Below, one piece after another: positions 54,235 through 64,000 of a DNA stretch of 64,000 nt. The notes under the pieces are model-generated. The model made no database searches, was not told where the DNA came from, and saw only the letters and a list, made by a program, of their open reading frames with translations. Position 1 is the stretch's first letter. Every line of letters starts with the position of its first letter. The position numbers and the translations under genes are program-made. The DNA comes from Crenobacter caeni (GTDB taxonomy: Bacteria > Pseudomonadota > Gammaproteobacteria > Burkholderiales > Chromobacteriaceae): contig NZ_JAAGAA010000003.1 of assembly GCF_010435965.1 (NCBI RefSeq), positions 124,001 to 188,000 of the forward strand. Reading direction: 5' to 3'.

Positions 54235-54284
54235 GGACGCCCGCGCGGGGATCACGATGCCTGCGCGGGCGTCCTTGCCTTTTT
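54235..54284 (+). terminator. Terminator of ADI cluster 2
   Basis: 12-bp stem GGACGCCCGCGC (54235-54246) / GCGCGGGCGTCC (54263-54274), then TTGCCTTTTT. The -35 of the next promoter lies in this T-rich tail. Confidence 0.75.
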
Positions 54285-54304
54285 ACCCGATCTGCAACGA
54301 TAAT
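54275..54304 (+). promoter_or_regulatory. Predicted promoter of the gcv operon
   Basis: -35 TTGCCT (54275-54280), 18-bp spacer, -10 GATAAT (54299-54304). The start would be near 54311, directly at the first riboswitch aptamer. Confidence 0.55.
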
Positions 54305-54308
54305 CCGC

Positions 54309-54510
54309 GCATCATGCAGGAGAGAGCGGCGCCAGGCGCCGCCGCCGAAGGCGCAAGCGCACCCGCACAATCGCTCAGGCAAAAGGACTGCATCATCGGG
54401 CCGGCAACGGCCCGCCAACTCTGGAGAGCGGTGCCCGTACGCGGCACCCACCGAAGGGGCTAACGGCGAGACACGCTTCGCCGGAAAATCTCAGGTGACC
54501 GGACAGAGGG
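54309..54510 (+). ncRNA. Tandem glycine riboswitch
   Basis: Two glycine aptamers in a row. Aptamer 1 (about 54309-54396) has GGAGAGAGCG, a GCCGAAGG element and CTCAGGCAAAAGGAC. Aptamer 2 (about 54419-54510) has CTGGAGAGCG, ACCGAAGGGG and CTCAGGTGACCGGAC with AGAGGGG. These are the signature pieces of the glycine riboswitch. It lies directly before gcvT, the usual 'on' switch for glycine cleavage. Exact helix borders were not folded. Confidence 0.92.
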
Positions 54511-54549
54511 GTGTCTATGGACGCTATTTCCCCTTTGCAAGGACGCCTC

Positions 54550-55635
54550 ATGAGTGCAGCCCGCCGTACCCCCCTCTACGAAGAACATCTGGCCGCCGGC
54601 GCGAAGATGGTCGATTTCGCCGGTTGGGAGATGCCCATCCATTACGGCTCCCAGCTGAAGGAACACAACACCGTGCGTACCGGCGCCGGCGTGTTCGACG
54701 TCTCGCACATGACCGTGGTCGACATCACCGGTGCCGACGCCAAGGCCTGGCTGCAGAAGCTGATCGCTAACGACGTCGCCAAGCTCGGTTTCACCGGCAA
54801 GGCGCTGTACTCCGGCATGCTCAACGAGGATGGCGGCGTGGTCGACGACCTGATCGTCTACCTGGCGGACGACGGCTACCGCATGGTCGTCAACGCCGGC
54901 ACCACCGACAAGGATCTCGCATGGATGACTAGGCAGGCCGAAGGCTTTGCCGTGACGCTGACCCCGCGCAAGGACCTGGCGATGCTCGCCGTGCAGGGGC
55001 CGGCCGCCGTCGAGCGGGTGTGCGCCGCGCGTCCGCAGTGGGCCGACGCCATCCGTTCGCTCAAGGTGTTCCAGGGGCTGCCGTTCGACGCGTGGTTCGT
55101 CGCGCGTACCGGTTACACCGGCGAAGACGGCGTCGAGATCATGCTGCCGGCAGGCGATGCCGCAGCCTTCTTCCGTGAACTGTTGGCGCTGGGCGTCGAG
55201 CCGATCGGCCTGGGCGCGCGCGACACGCTGCGCCTCGAAGCCGGCATGAATCTGTACGGCCACGACATGGACGAGACGGTCAGCCCGCTCGAAGCCGGCA
55301 TGGGCTGGACGCTGGCGATGAAGGACGGGCGCGACTTTATCGGCCGCCAGGCGCTGGAAGCCAAGCTCGCTGCCGGCGTCGCCATGCGGCAGGTCGGGCT
55401 GGTGCTCGAGGGGCGCGGCGTGCTGCGCGAAGGCCAGCGCGTCGTCGTCGAGGGTGTCGGCGAAGGCGTGATTACCAGCGGGACCTTCTCGCCGACCCTC
55501 GGCCATTCGATCGCGATCGCACGCGTGCCCTTTGCGACCGGCGAGAGCGCCACGGTCGACCTGCGCGGCACGCTGACTCCGGTGCGCGTCGTCAAGCTGC
55601 CGTTCGTGCGCGGCGGCAAGAAAGTATTCGAGTAA
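54550..55635 (+). CDS. gcvT: Aminomethyltransferase (glycine cleavage T protein)
   Basis: Moves the methylene of glycine onto tetrahydrofolate and releases ammonia. It has 361 residues: '[20 protein letters not shown]', '[14 protein letters not shown]' and '[11 protein letters not shown]', then the C-terminal '[10 protein letters not shown]'. ATG 54550 is preceded by AAGGA; in-frame GTG 54511 and ATG 54517 are possible but overlap the riboswitch 3' end. First gene of gcvTHP. Confidence 0.95.
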   Translation: MSAARRTPLYEEHLAAGAKMVDFAGWEMPIHYGSQLKEHNTVRTGAGVFDVSHMTVVDITGADAKAWLQKLIANDVAKLGFTGKALYSGMLNEDGGVVDDLIVYLADDGYRMVVNAGTTDKDLAWMTRQAEGFAVTLTPRKDLAMLAVQGPAAVERVCAARPQWADAIRSLKVFQGLPFDAWFVARTGYTGEDGVEIMLPAGDAAAFFRELLALGVEPIGLGARDTLRLEAGMNLYGHDMDETVSPLEAGMGWTLAMKDGRDFIGRQALEAKLAAGVAMRQVGLVLEGRGVLREGQRVVVEGVGEGVITSGTFSPTLGHSIAIARVPFATGESATVDLRGTLTPVRVVKLPFVRGGKKVFE

Positions 55636-55686
55636 GGGCACGGGCCTGAGACCCGCGGCTTCAATCTGTCTACATGGAGAAATGAA

Positions 55687-56073
55687 ATGAGCAATATCCC
55701 CGCCGAACTGAAGTATGTCACCAGCCACGAGTGGCTGCGCCTGGAAGCCGACGGTAGCGTGACGGTCGGCATCACCGAGCACGCGCAGGAACTGCTGGGC
55801 GACATCGTGTTTGTCGAACTGCCGAAAGTCGGCGCGCAACTGGCGGCCGAAGAGCAGGCCGGCGTGGTCGAGTCGGTCAAGGCCGCTTCCGACGTGTACG
55901 CGCCGATCGCGGGCGAAGTGCTGGCGGTGAACGAGGCGCTGGAAGGCACGCCGGAACTTGCCAACAGCGAGCCGTACGGCGAAGGCTGGTTCTTCCGCAT
56001 CCGCCCGGCCAACGCTGCCGACCTGGACAGCCTGCTCGACGCCGCGGCCTACGCCGCCGAGATCGGCGCCTGA
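55687..56073 (+). CDS. gcvH: Glycine cleavage H protein
   Basis: Lipoyl carrier of the glycine cleavage system, 128 residues. The lipoylated residue is Lys65 in '[15 protein letters not shown]'. '[11 protein letters not shown]', '[18 protein letters not shown]' and '[15 protein letters not shown]' are family-typical. GGAGAA lies 6 bases before the ATG. A terminator-like hairpin follows it. Confidence 0.97.
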   Translation: MSNIPAELKYVTSHEWLRLEADGSVTVGITEHAQELLGDIVFVELPKVGAQLAAEEQAGVVESVKAASDVYAPIAGEVLAVNEALEGTPELANSEPYGEGWFFRIRPANAADLDSLLDAAAYAAEIGA

Positions 56074-56082
56074 TCCGCGCAA

Positions 56083-56112
56083 GCCCCGGCCTTTGGGCCG
56101 GGGCATTTTTTT
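56083..56112 (+). terminator. Terminator-like hairpin between gcvH and gcvP
   Basis: 9-bp perfect stem GCCCCGGCC (56083-56091) / GGCCGGGGC (56096-56104) with a TTTG loop, one A, then seven T. It is inside the gcv gene set, so it must be bypassed or gcvP has its own promoter. Confidence 0.75.
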
Positions 56113-56147
56113 GCCGTCCCATCCGATTCTTGCCGGAGCCACGCCAG

Positions 56148-59003
<2,856 letters not shown>

Positions 59004-59030
59004 GCGGCATGCATTTAATTTGTAGCGAGT

Positions 59031-59061
59031 ACCCGCAAGCTAATGCTTGCGGGTTTTTTTT
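59031..59061 (+). terminator. Terminator after gcvP
   Basis: 10-bp perfect stem ACCCGCAAGC / GCTTGCGGGT with a TAAT loop followed by seven T. Confidence 0.92.
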
Positions 59062-59377
59062 GTGCCGCGTACTCTTGGCGCATGCGGCTGGCACCGCATG
59101 CGGTAGCGCTGGCCGGCGAGCTTGACGACAGGCAGTCTGGTGCATATTAGAGAGAATGCCTTTGCCTTTTTGCAACAGGCGGCAGGGGGTGGAAAGCATC
59201 GCCTGAATTGCTAACCTGATGTTTTTATTGATGTTTGTTTTTTTGTGGTGTGCATCGCGTACGCGGAAAACGCCCGGGTGGTCGATAGCGAGAGCATGTG
59301 CTCGTTGCCTGTTGATACCTAAATGGAATTTTCTGCTATGATCGCCGCCGCGATCCCGCTCACGCAGAGTGAAGACC
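59062..59377. other. Non-coding region before the TetR gene
   Basis: About 315 bases without a convincing gene on either strand. The middle (about 59205-59250) is AT-rich with T tracts. The right end contains the promoter given separately. No known RNA was recognised. Confidence 0.55.
59312..59342 (+). promoter_or_regulatory. Predicted promoter of the TetR gene
   Basis: -35 TTGATA (59312-59317) and extended -10 TGC-TATGAT (59337-59342), spacer 19 bp (long). The start would be near 59349, 29 bases before the ATG. Confidence 0.5.
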
Positions 59378-60052
59378 ATGACCCAAACCAGAAGAACCCA
59401 ACAAATGCGCCGCGAGGGCACCATCGGCAAGCTCGTCGCGTCGGCTATCGACTGCATCAACGAACTGGGCTACCAGGGCGCCAGCGTGCAGATCATCTGC
59501 CAGCGTGCAGAAATGTCGCAGGGCGCGCTGTTCCGCCATTTCGCGACCAAGAACGAGCTGATGAAGCTGGTGCACAGCCGCACGGTCGACCTGTTGTTCG
59601 ACCGTGCCGCCGCCGACCTCGCCGCGCTGCCCGCACAGACGTCCGACGAAGACAAGCTGTTGTGCATGCTGCGGGCGATGGTCGCCGAGCGCTACTACGT
59701 GGTGCTGATGGAGCTGATGATGGCCGCGCGTACCCAGCCCGAGCTCGCGAACTTGCTCGCTGAGGACGCCTTGCACCAGCGCGACCGCTTCATCGCCTTG
59801 CTGGGGACCTACTTCCCGGCTTACGCGGGCAACAGCGAATTCGTCGCGATGACGCTGACGATGGCGACCACCTACCACGGCATGTCGCTGTACGGTGCGC
59901 TTGCCAACAGCGCCGGCGGTATCGACCCGATGCCGCTGCGCGAGCAGTGGCTGCAGTCCATCCTGCACCAGGAGCTCGCGCGCATCGCGCGCAAGGGCGC
60001 GGACACCGCCAACCCGGTGTACGAGGTGCCGATCGCGGCGCCCCTGGCTTGA
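59378..60052 (+). CDS. TetR/AcrR-family transcription regulator
   Basis: A 224-residue repressor. The N-terminal helix-turn-helix is 'LVASAIDCINELGYQGASVQIICQRAEMSQGALFRHF', with 'FRHFATKNELM' typical of TetR. The C-terminal half is a helical ligand-binding domain. ATG 59378 is used; GTG 59369 three codons upstream is an alternative. Convergent with ubiG. No adjacent transporter or enzyme gene suggests a target, so ligand and regulon are unknown. Confidence 0.88.
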   Translation: MTQTRRTQQMRREGTIGKLVASAIDCINELGYQGASVQIICQRAEMSQGALFRHFATKNELMKLVHSRTVDLLFDRAAADLAALPAQTSDEDKLLCMLRAMVAERYYVVLMELMMAARTQPELANLLAEDALHQRDRFIALLGTYFPAYAGNSEFVAMTLTMATTYHGMSLYGALANSAGGIDPMPLREQWLQSILHQELARIARKGADTANPVYEVPIAAPLA

Positions 60053-60070
60053 CCGGCTGTGCTTGCCATG

Positions 60071-60100
60071 AAAAAGACCGCGCCTTGCGCGGTCTTTTTT
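60071..60100. terminator. Bidirectional terminator between the TetR gene and ubiG
   Basis: AAAAAGACCGCGC / GCGCGGTCTTTTT with a CTT loop, with A and T runs on both sides; serves both convergent genes. Confidence 0.9.
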
Positions 60101-60118
60101 CGTCTGGCGGGGCGCCGT

Positions 60119-60823
60119 TCACCCGGCGCGGCGGCAGGCGATCAGGTAGTTGACGTCGGTGTCATCCGACAGCGTGCAGGCGCCGGTGAGCGGGTTGTAT
60201 TGCATCCCCCTCACGTCAAGGGTCTGCAAGCGGCAGTCGCGCGCCATGCGCGACAGTTCGGACGGCTTCAAAAAGCGCGCGTAGTCGTGCGTGCCGCGCC
60301 CGAGCAGTCCCAGCACATATTCGGCACCGACCACGGCGAGCAGGTAGGACTTGAGGTTGCGGTTGAGCGTCGAGAACACCACCAGGCCACCCGGTTTGAC
60401 CAGCGCCGCGCAGCTTTGCACGATGCTGTGCGGGCTCGGGACGTGTTCGAGCATTTCCATGCAGGTGACCACGTCGAACGAGGCGGGCGCCTCCGCCGCG
60501 AGTGCCTCGGCCGAGATGCAGCGGTAGTCGACGGCGACGCCGCTGTCCAGGCTGTGCAACTGGGCGACCTTCAGCGACTTCTTGGCCAGGTCAATGCCGG
60601 TGACGGTAGCACCGGCGGATGCCATGCTCTCGGCAAGGATGCCGCCGCCGCAGCCGACGTCAAGCACCTGCTTGCCGGCAAGGCCGCCGCACAGCCGCTC
60701 GACGAAGGCGAGCCTGGCCGGGTTGATCGCGTGCAGCGGCTTGAATTCGCTGTCCTTGTCCCACCATTTGTGCGCGAGCTGGCTGAATTTCTCCAGTTCC
60801 TGCGCGTCGACGTTGTCGGTCAT
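60119..60823 (-). CDS. ubiG: Ubiquinone biosynthesis O-methyltransferase
   Basis: SAM methyltransferase performing both O-methylations in ubiquinone synthesis. It has 234 residues. '[28 protein letters not shown]' is the UbiG N-terminal signature, motif I is '[16 protein letters not shown]', and '[10 protein letters not shown]' is also typical. The start overlaps the end of the amidohydrolase gene by 4 bases, indicating co-transcription. Confidence 0.95.
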   Translation of the reverse strand: MTDNVDAQELEKFSQLAHKWWDKDSEFKPLHAINPARLAFVERLCGGLAGKQVLDVGCGGGILAESMASAGATVTGIDLAKKSLKVAQLHSLDSGVAVDYRCISAEALAAEAPASFDVVTCMEMLEHVPSPHSIVQSCAALVKPGGLVVFSTLNRNLKSYLLAVVGAEYVLGLLGRGTHDYARFLKPSELSRMARDCRLQTLDVRGMQYNPLTGACTLSDDTDVNYLIACRRAG

Positions 60824-62151
60824 GCCGTTTTCCCCTTGCCAAGTATCCGTTCGCGCCAGCGCGCCGCATTTTCGAGCAGCGCACCGGTATCCAGCGTGGT
60901 GAGGGTGCGTGCCCGCATCAACGGTCGTCCCTTGACCCAGACATGGCTGACCTGTTCGCGGCCGGCCGCGTAGACCACGTGCGAGATCGGGTCGAATGCC
61001 GGCGAGGTTTCGACTGCTTCGAGGTCGATCGCGATCAGGTCGGCATCCTTGCCCGCGCGGATGCTGCCGACCTTGTCGCCGATGCCCAGCGCGCGCGCGC
61101 CGCCCAGCGTCGCCATCTTCAGCGCGGTCGCCGCCGGCACCGCGGTCGGGTCCAGCGTGCCGACCTTGGCCAGCAGCGCGGCCTGGCGCAGTTCGGCGAG
61201 CATGTCAAGCTTGTTGTTCGACGCGGCGCCGTCGGTGCCGATGCCGACGTTGACGCCGGCGGCCAGCAGGGCCGGTACCGGCGCGATGCCGGAGGCGAGC
61301 TTCATGTTCGAGGTCGGGTTGTGCGCGACCGACACCCCGTGGCGGGCGGCCAGTTCGATCTCGTCCTTATCCAGGTGCACCATGTGCGCGGCGATCAGGC
61401 GCGGCGACAGCAGGCCGAGCGCCTTGAGGCGGGCGAGCGGGCGCTGGTGCTGCTCGCGCCGGGCGTCTTCGACTTCGCCGGCCGTCTCGTGGATATGGCA
61501 GTGGATCAGCATGTCCTGCTCTTCGGCCAGCGTCACCACCTTGCGGAAGGTGTCGTCGGACACCGTGTACGGGGCGTGCGGCGCCAGCGTGAAGGTCACC
61601 AGCTCCTCGCCGAGGAATTCGCGCCGCTCTTCCAGTGCGCGGCTCAGGTACTCGTCGGCGTTCTGCGCGTAGTTGGTCGGGAACTCGAGGACGGTCGCAC
61701 CGACGAAGGTACGCATGCCCGAGGCGAGGCCCGCGCGTGCCATGGCGCCGTGGTAGAAGTACATGTCGTTGATGGTGGTCGTGCCGCCACGGATCATTTC
61801 CGCCATGGCGAGCAGCGCACCGTCGAACACGAAATCGTCGGCGACATGCGCGGCCTCGGCCGGCCAGATATGGTTCTGCAGCCAGTCCATCAGCGCCTTG
61901 TCGTCGGCGAGGCCGCGCAGCAGGGTCATCGCGCTGTGGCCGTGCAGGTTGACGAGGCCCGGCATCAGCACATGGTGGTCCAGGCGGACCCTTTTTTCAG
62001 CGTTTACCGCGGCTGACTCGGTGGGATTTAATAAGGAAATAATTTCACCGTTATTGATGGCGACGGAATAATCCTCCAGAATCTCTCCGTCGTTCTCGAC
62101 GGGGATCATCCAGCGGGCCGAGATCAGCAGGTCGAAGCCGTGGTCAGCCAT
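60820..62151 (-). CDS. TRZ/ATZ-family amidohydrolase, probable 5'-deoxyadenosine/MTA/SAH deaminase
   Basis: Zinc-dependent deaminase of the amidohydrolase superfamily, 443 residues. Metal ligands are visible in '[13 protein letters not shown]' (HxH), '[12 protein letters not shown]' and '[11 protein letters not shown]', and the catalytic Asp in 'GTDGAASNN'. Similar proteins beside ubiG are annotated MtaD and deaminate methylthioadenosine or S-adenosylhomocysteine, the by-product of UbiG. ATG 62151 has AGGTGA upstream. Substrate inferred, not proven. Confidence 0.88.
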   Translation of the reverse strand: MADHGFDLLISARWMIPVENDGEILEDYSVAINNGEIISLLNPTESAAVNAEKRVRLDHHVLMPGLVNLHGHSAMTLLRGLADDKALMDWLQNHIWPAEAAHVADDFVFDGALLAMAEMIRGGTTTINDMYFYHGAMARAGLASGMRTFVGATVLEFPTNYAQNADEYLSRALEERREFLGEELVTFTLAPHAPYTVSDDTFRKVVTLAEEQDMLIHCHIHETAGEVEDARREQHQRPLARLKALGLLSPRLIAAHMVHLDKDEIELAARHGVSVAHNPTSNMKLASGIAPVPALLAAGVNVGIGTDGAASNNKLDMLAELRQAALLAKVGTLDPTAVPAATALKMATLGGARALGIGDKVGSIRAGKDADLIAIDLEAVETSPAFDPISHVVYAAGREQVSHVWVKGRPLMRARTLTTLDTGALLENAARWRERILGKGKTA

Positions 62152-62286
62152 GATGTTCACCTAATTTGCAAAGTTGGGGCGATTGTAGGAGGGGGGGCGC
62201 GCTTCGGCAACCCGAGGCGCCGGATTCCCCGTCGGCGGTGCCGCGTGCGCCGCGCGCGCATTGATGACCCGTTGAGGCTTGAACGT

Positions 62287-64000
62287 TTGCCACTTCCCGT
62301 GCCGTCCACCGAGAATTCCATCCTGTCGCGGTTGAGCCTGCGCCAGCTGTTTTTGCTGGCTGTCGTCGTCGGCCTGCTGATCCCCGCGCTGCTCGCCAGC
62401 GTGTTCGGCTACCGCGTGCAGCGCGACCAGTTGGTCGAGCGCTTCGGCCACGAGCAGCAGCGCATGCTGGAAATCGTGTCGTTTGGCATGCAGGAGCCGC
62501 TGTGGAACCTGAACCGCCAGTCGGGCTCCCCCTTGCTCGAGTCGGTGATGGACGACAAGCGGGTGCTGTCGGTGCAGGTCTACGACACGCTCAGCGGTGC
62601 CCCTTTCCTGTCCTCTCAGCGTGAAACCCCGCAGGCGCACCCGGGCGCGGTATTCGAGCGGCCCGTCGTGCACCGCGGCGAGACCATCGGCGTGGTACGC
62701 ATCGCCTTTGACACCCGCCACCTGGACGAGACGCTGGAGCGGCAGCTGGTGTCGCTGCTGCTGATCGTGCTTGCGCAGCTCGTACTTTCCATCGTGCTGA
62801 TCATGGCCATCCTTAACTCGCGCTTCCTGCGGCCGATGCAGCAGCTCTCGGCGCAGGCAGGCGAACTGGCCGCGCTGCGTCTGGAGCAGGCCTTCGAGTG
62901 GCGCAGGCCGGACGAACTGGGTGCGGTCGGCCGCCACCTGGAATGGGCACGCAGCGAGTTGCGCAGGCTTCTGGCCGAACTGGGCGACAAGACCCGCGCC
63001 CTGCAGGAGGATATCCGCCACCGGCGCGAGGTCGAGGAGGCCTTGCGCCGCTCCGAGGGCAAATACCGCGAGTTATTCCATTCCAGCCTCGACGGCATCC
63101 TGATCTGCGACGCGAACGCCCAGGTGATCGACGCGAACCCGGCGTTCCTCGCGATGACCGGCTATTCGGCCGAGCAGTTGCGCCGGCTCGGGTTCTGGCC
63201 GCTGCTGGCCGAGGGCGCGAGGACGGATGAGGAGCGGCGACTGCACGAAGAAGTGTGGACGCGCGGTTACTGCGACGAATACGAGACCGAGTACGTCGAC
63301 CGCCTGGGCCGGCACTTCCCGGTCAGCGTGAAGGCGGTCGCGACCAGGGACGACAGCAGCGGGACGACAGGCGTGTGGCGGATGGTGCGCGACATCTCCA
63401 GCCAGCGCGAAGCGAAGGCCCGCCTGCAACTGGCGGGCAAGGTGTTCGACAATACCGCCGAAGGCATCCTGATTACCGACGCTGCCGGGGTGATCCGCAG
63501 CGCCAACCGGGCGCTCACCCGCATCAGCGGCTACAGCGAGCAGGAAATGGTCGGCCGCACGCCGGCGATGTTCTCATCCGGCTTGCAGGACGCCGCCTTC
63601 TACCGGCAGATGTGGCAGCAATTGCTGAGCGAAGGCCAGTGGCAGGGCGAACTGAGCAACCGCCGGCGTAGCGGAGAGATCTATCCGCAATGGCTGGTGA
63701 TCAACGCCGTGCACGACGAGGGCGGCGAGCTCAGCCATTTTGTCGCCGTCTGCAGCGACGAGAGCGAGCGGCGCGCCGCCGACGAGCGCATCGATTACCT
63801 CGCGCATTTCGACGCGCTGACCGGCCTGCCCAACCGTACCCAGTTGCAGGAGCGCTCTTCGCTCGTCATCCAGCAGGAGGGCGCGGGTTGCGCGGCGCTG
63901 CTGCTGCTCGACCTGGACCGCTTCAAGACGGTCAACGAGTCGCTGGGGCATCAGGCTGGCGACATGCTGCTTCGTGTCGCCGCCGACCGTCTGGCCGCCG
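62287..64000 (+). CDS. Membrane sensor with PAS domains and GGDEF domain (3' end cut)
   Basis: Begins at TTG 62287 (GAGG 9 bases upstream; no ATG is available in frame) and runs off the window; ~571 residues seen. A membrane helix (about residues 20-42) is followed by a periplasmic region, a second helix (about 155-180), a HAMP-like segment, a coiled coil, then two PAS domains ('LFHSSLDGILICDANAQVI', 'VFDNTAEGILITDAAGVI'). A GGDEF domain starts with 'AHFDALTGLPNRTQLQER' and 'LLLDLDRFKTVNESLGHQAGD'. The GGDEF loop and any EAL domain are past the edge, so activity cannot be judged. Confidence 0.87.
   Translation, partial: MPLPVPSTENSILSRLSLRQLFLLAVVVGLLIPALLASVFGYRVQRDQLVERFGHEQQRMLEIVSFGMQEPLWNLNRQSGSPLLESVMDDKRVLSVQVYDTLSGAPFLSSQRETPQAHPGAVFERPVVHRGETIGVVRIAFDTRHLDETLERQLVSLLLIVLAQLVLSIVLIMAILNSRFLRPMQQLSAQAGELAALRLEQAFEWRRPDELGAVGRHLEWARSELRRLLAELGDKTRALQEDIRHRREVEEALRRSEGKYRELFHSSLDGILICDANAQVIDANPAFLAMTGYSAEQLRRLGFWPLLAEGARTDEERRLHEEVWTRGYCDEYETEYVDRLGRHFPVSVKAVATRDDSSGTTGVWRMVRDISSQREAKARLQLAGKVFDNTAEGILITDAAGVIRSANRALTRISGYSEQEMVGRTPAMFSSGLQDAAFYRQMWQQLLSEGQWQGELSNRRRSGEIYPQWLVINAVHDEGGELSHFVAVCSDESERRAADERIDYLAHFDALTGLPNRTQLQERSSLVIQQEGAGCAALLLLDLDRFKTVNESLGHQAGDMLLRVAADRLAA

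Overview
The window is GC-rich, gene-dense chromosomal DNA from a Gram-negative betaproteobacterium. An origin in Neisseriales (Chromobacteriaceae or relatives) is the best guess. That rests on typical betaproteobacterial blocks (pyrG-kdsA-eno-ftsB, rplM-rpsI, smpB divergent from ratA-rnfH, rpmB-rpmG, a CheZ-containing chemotaxis set) and on outer-membrane and ubiquinone genes. It is an inference, because no rRNA lies in the window. I see no insertion sequence, prophage, CRISPR array, tRNA or rRNA.

Layout. 1-8.8 kb: end of an efflux outer-membrane channel, alr, a DedA protein, an FKBP isomerase, a DUF2189 membrane protein, a 2-hydroxyacid dehydrogenase, DUF1841, glutathione peroxidase, trmB, an SDR protein and a ferredoxin-type reductase. 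9.2-15.9 kb: arginine deiminase cluster 1 (arcD1-arcA1-arcB1-arcC1), preceded by a credible FNR/ANR box and followed, past a terminator, by a second arcD. 16-28.5 kb: rplM-rpsI, gltX, a LysE exporter divergent from a MocR regulator, two L,D-transpeptidases, a patatin/beta-barrel protein, rlmD, tadA and a small YqjD/holin-like membrane operon. 28.7-38.7 kb: guaA, smpB, ratA-rnfH, a diguanylate cyclase, pyrG-kdsA-eno-ftsB and rpmB-rpmG. 38.8-48.3 kb: an uninterrupted minus-strand run cheV-cheV-cheY-cheZ-cheA-EAL/HDOD-tsaB-rimI-udg, with a soluble histidine kinase facing away from it. 48.4-54.2 kb: gluQ, then ADI cluster 2 (AdiC-like antiporter-arcA2-arcB2-arcC2). 54.2-59.0 kb: tandem glycine riboswitch and gcvT-gcvH-gcvP. 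59.3-64 kb: a TetR regulator, ubiG, a TRZ/ATZ amidohydrolase, and the start of a PAS/GGDEF membrane sensor cut by the window edge.

How the genes fit together. The most striking feature is two complete arginine deiminase pathways about 35 kb apart. ArcA converts arginine to citrulline and ammonia, ArcB makes ornithine and carbamoyl phosphate, and ArcC makes ATP from the latter. Antiporters bring arginine in and export ornithine. The ArcA, ArcB and ArcC copies are closely similar. Cluster 1 uses codons typical of highly expressed genes (CGT, GGT, GAA, GCT) and has the oxygen-responsive-looking promoter. Cluster 2 uses the background GC-ending codons, has a different antiporter type and no recognisable FNR box. 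This looks like a strongly expressed anaerobic energy pathway plus a second copy under other control. The chemotaxis and c-di-GMP genes point to a motile cell with c-di-GMP signalling.
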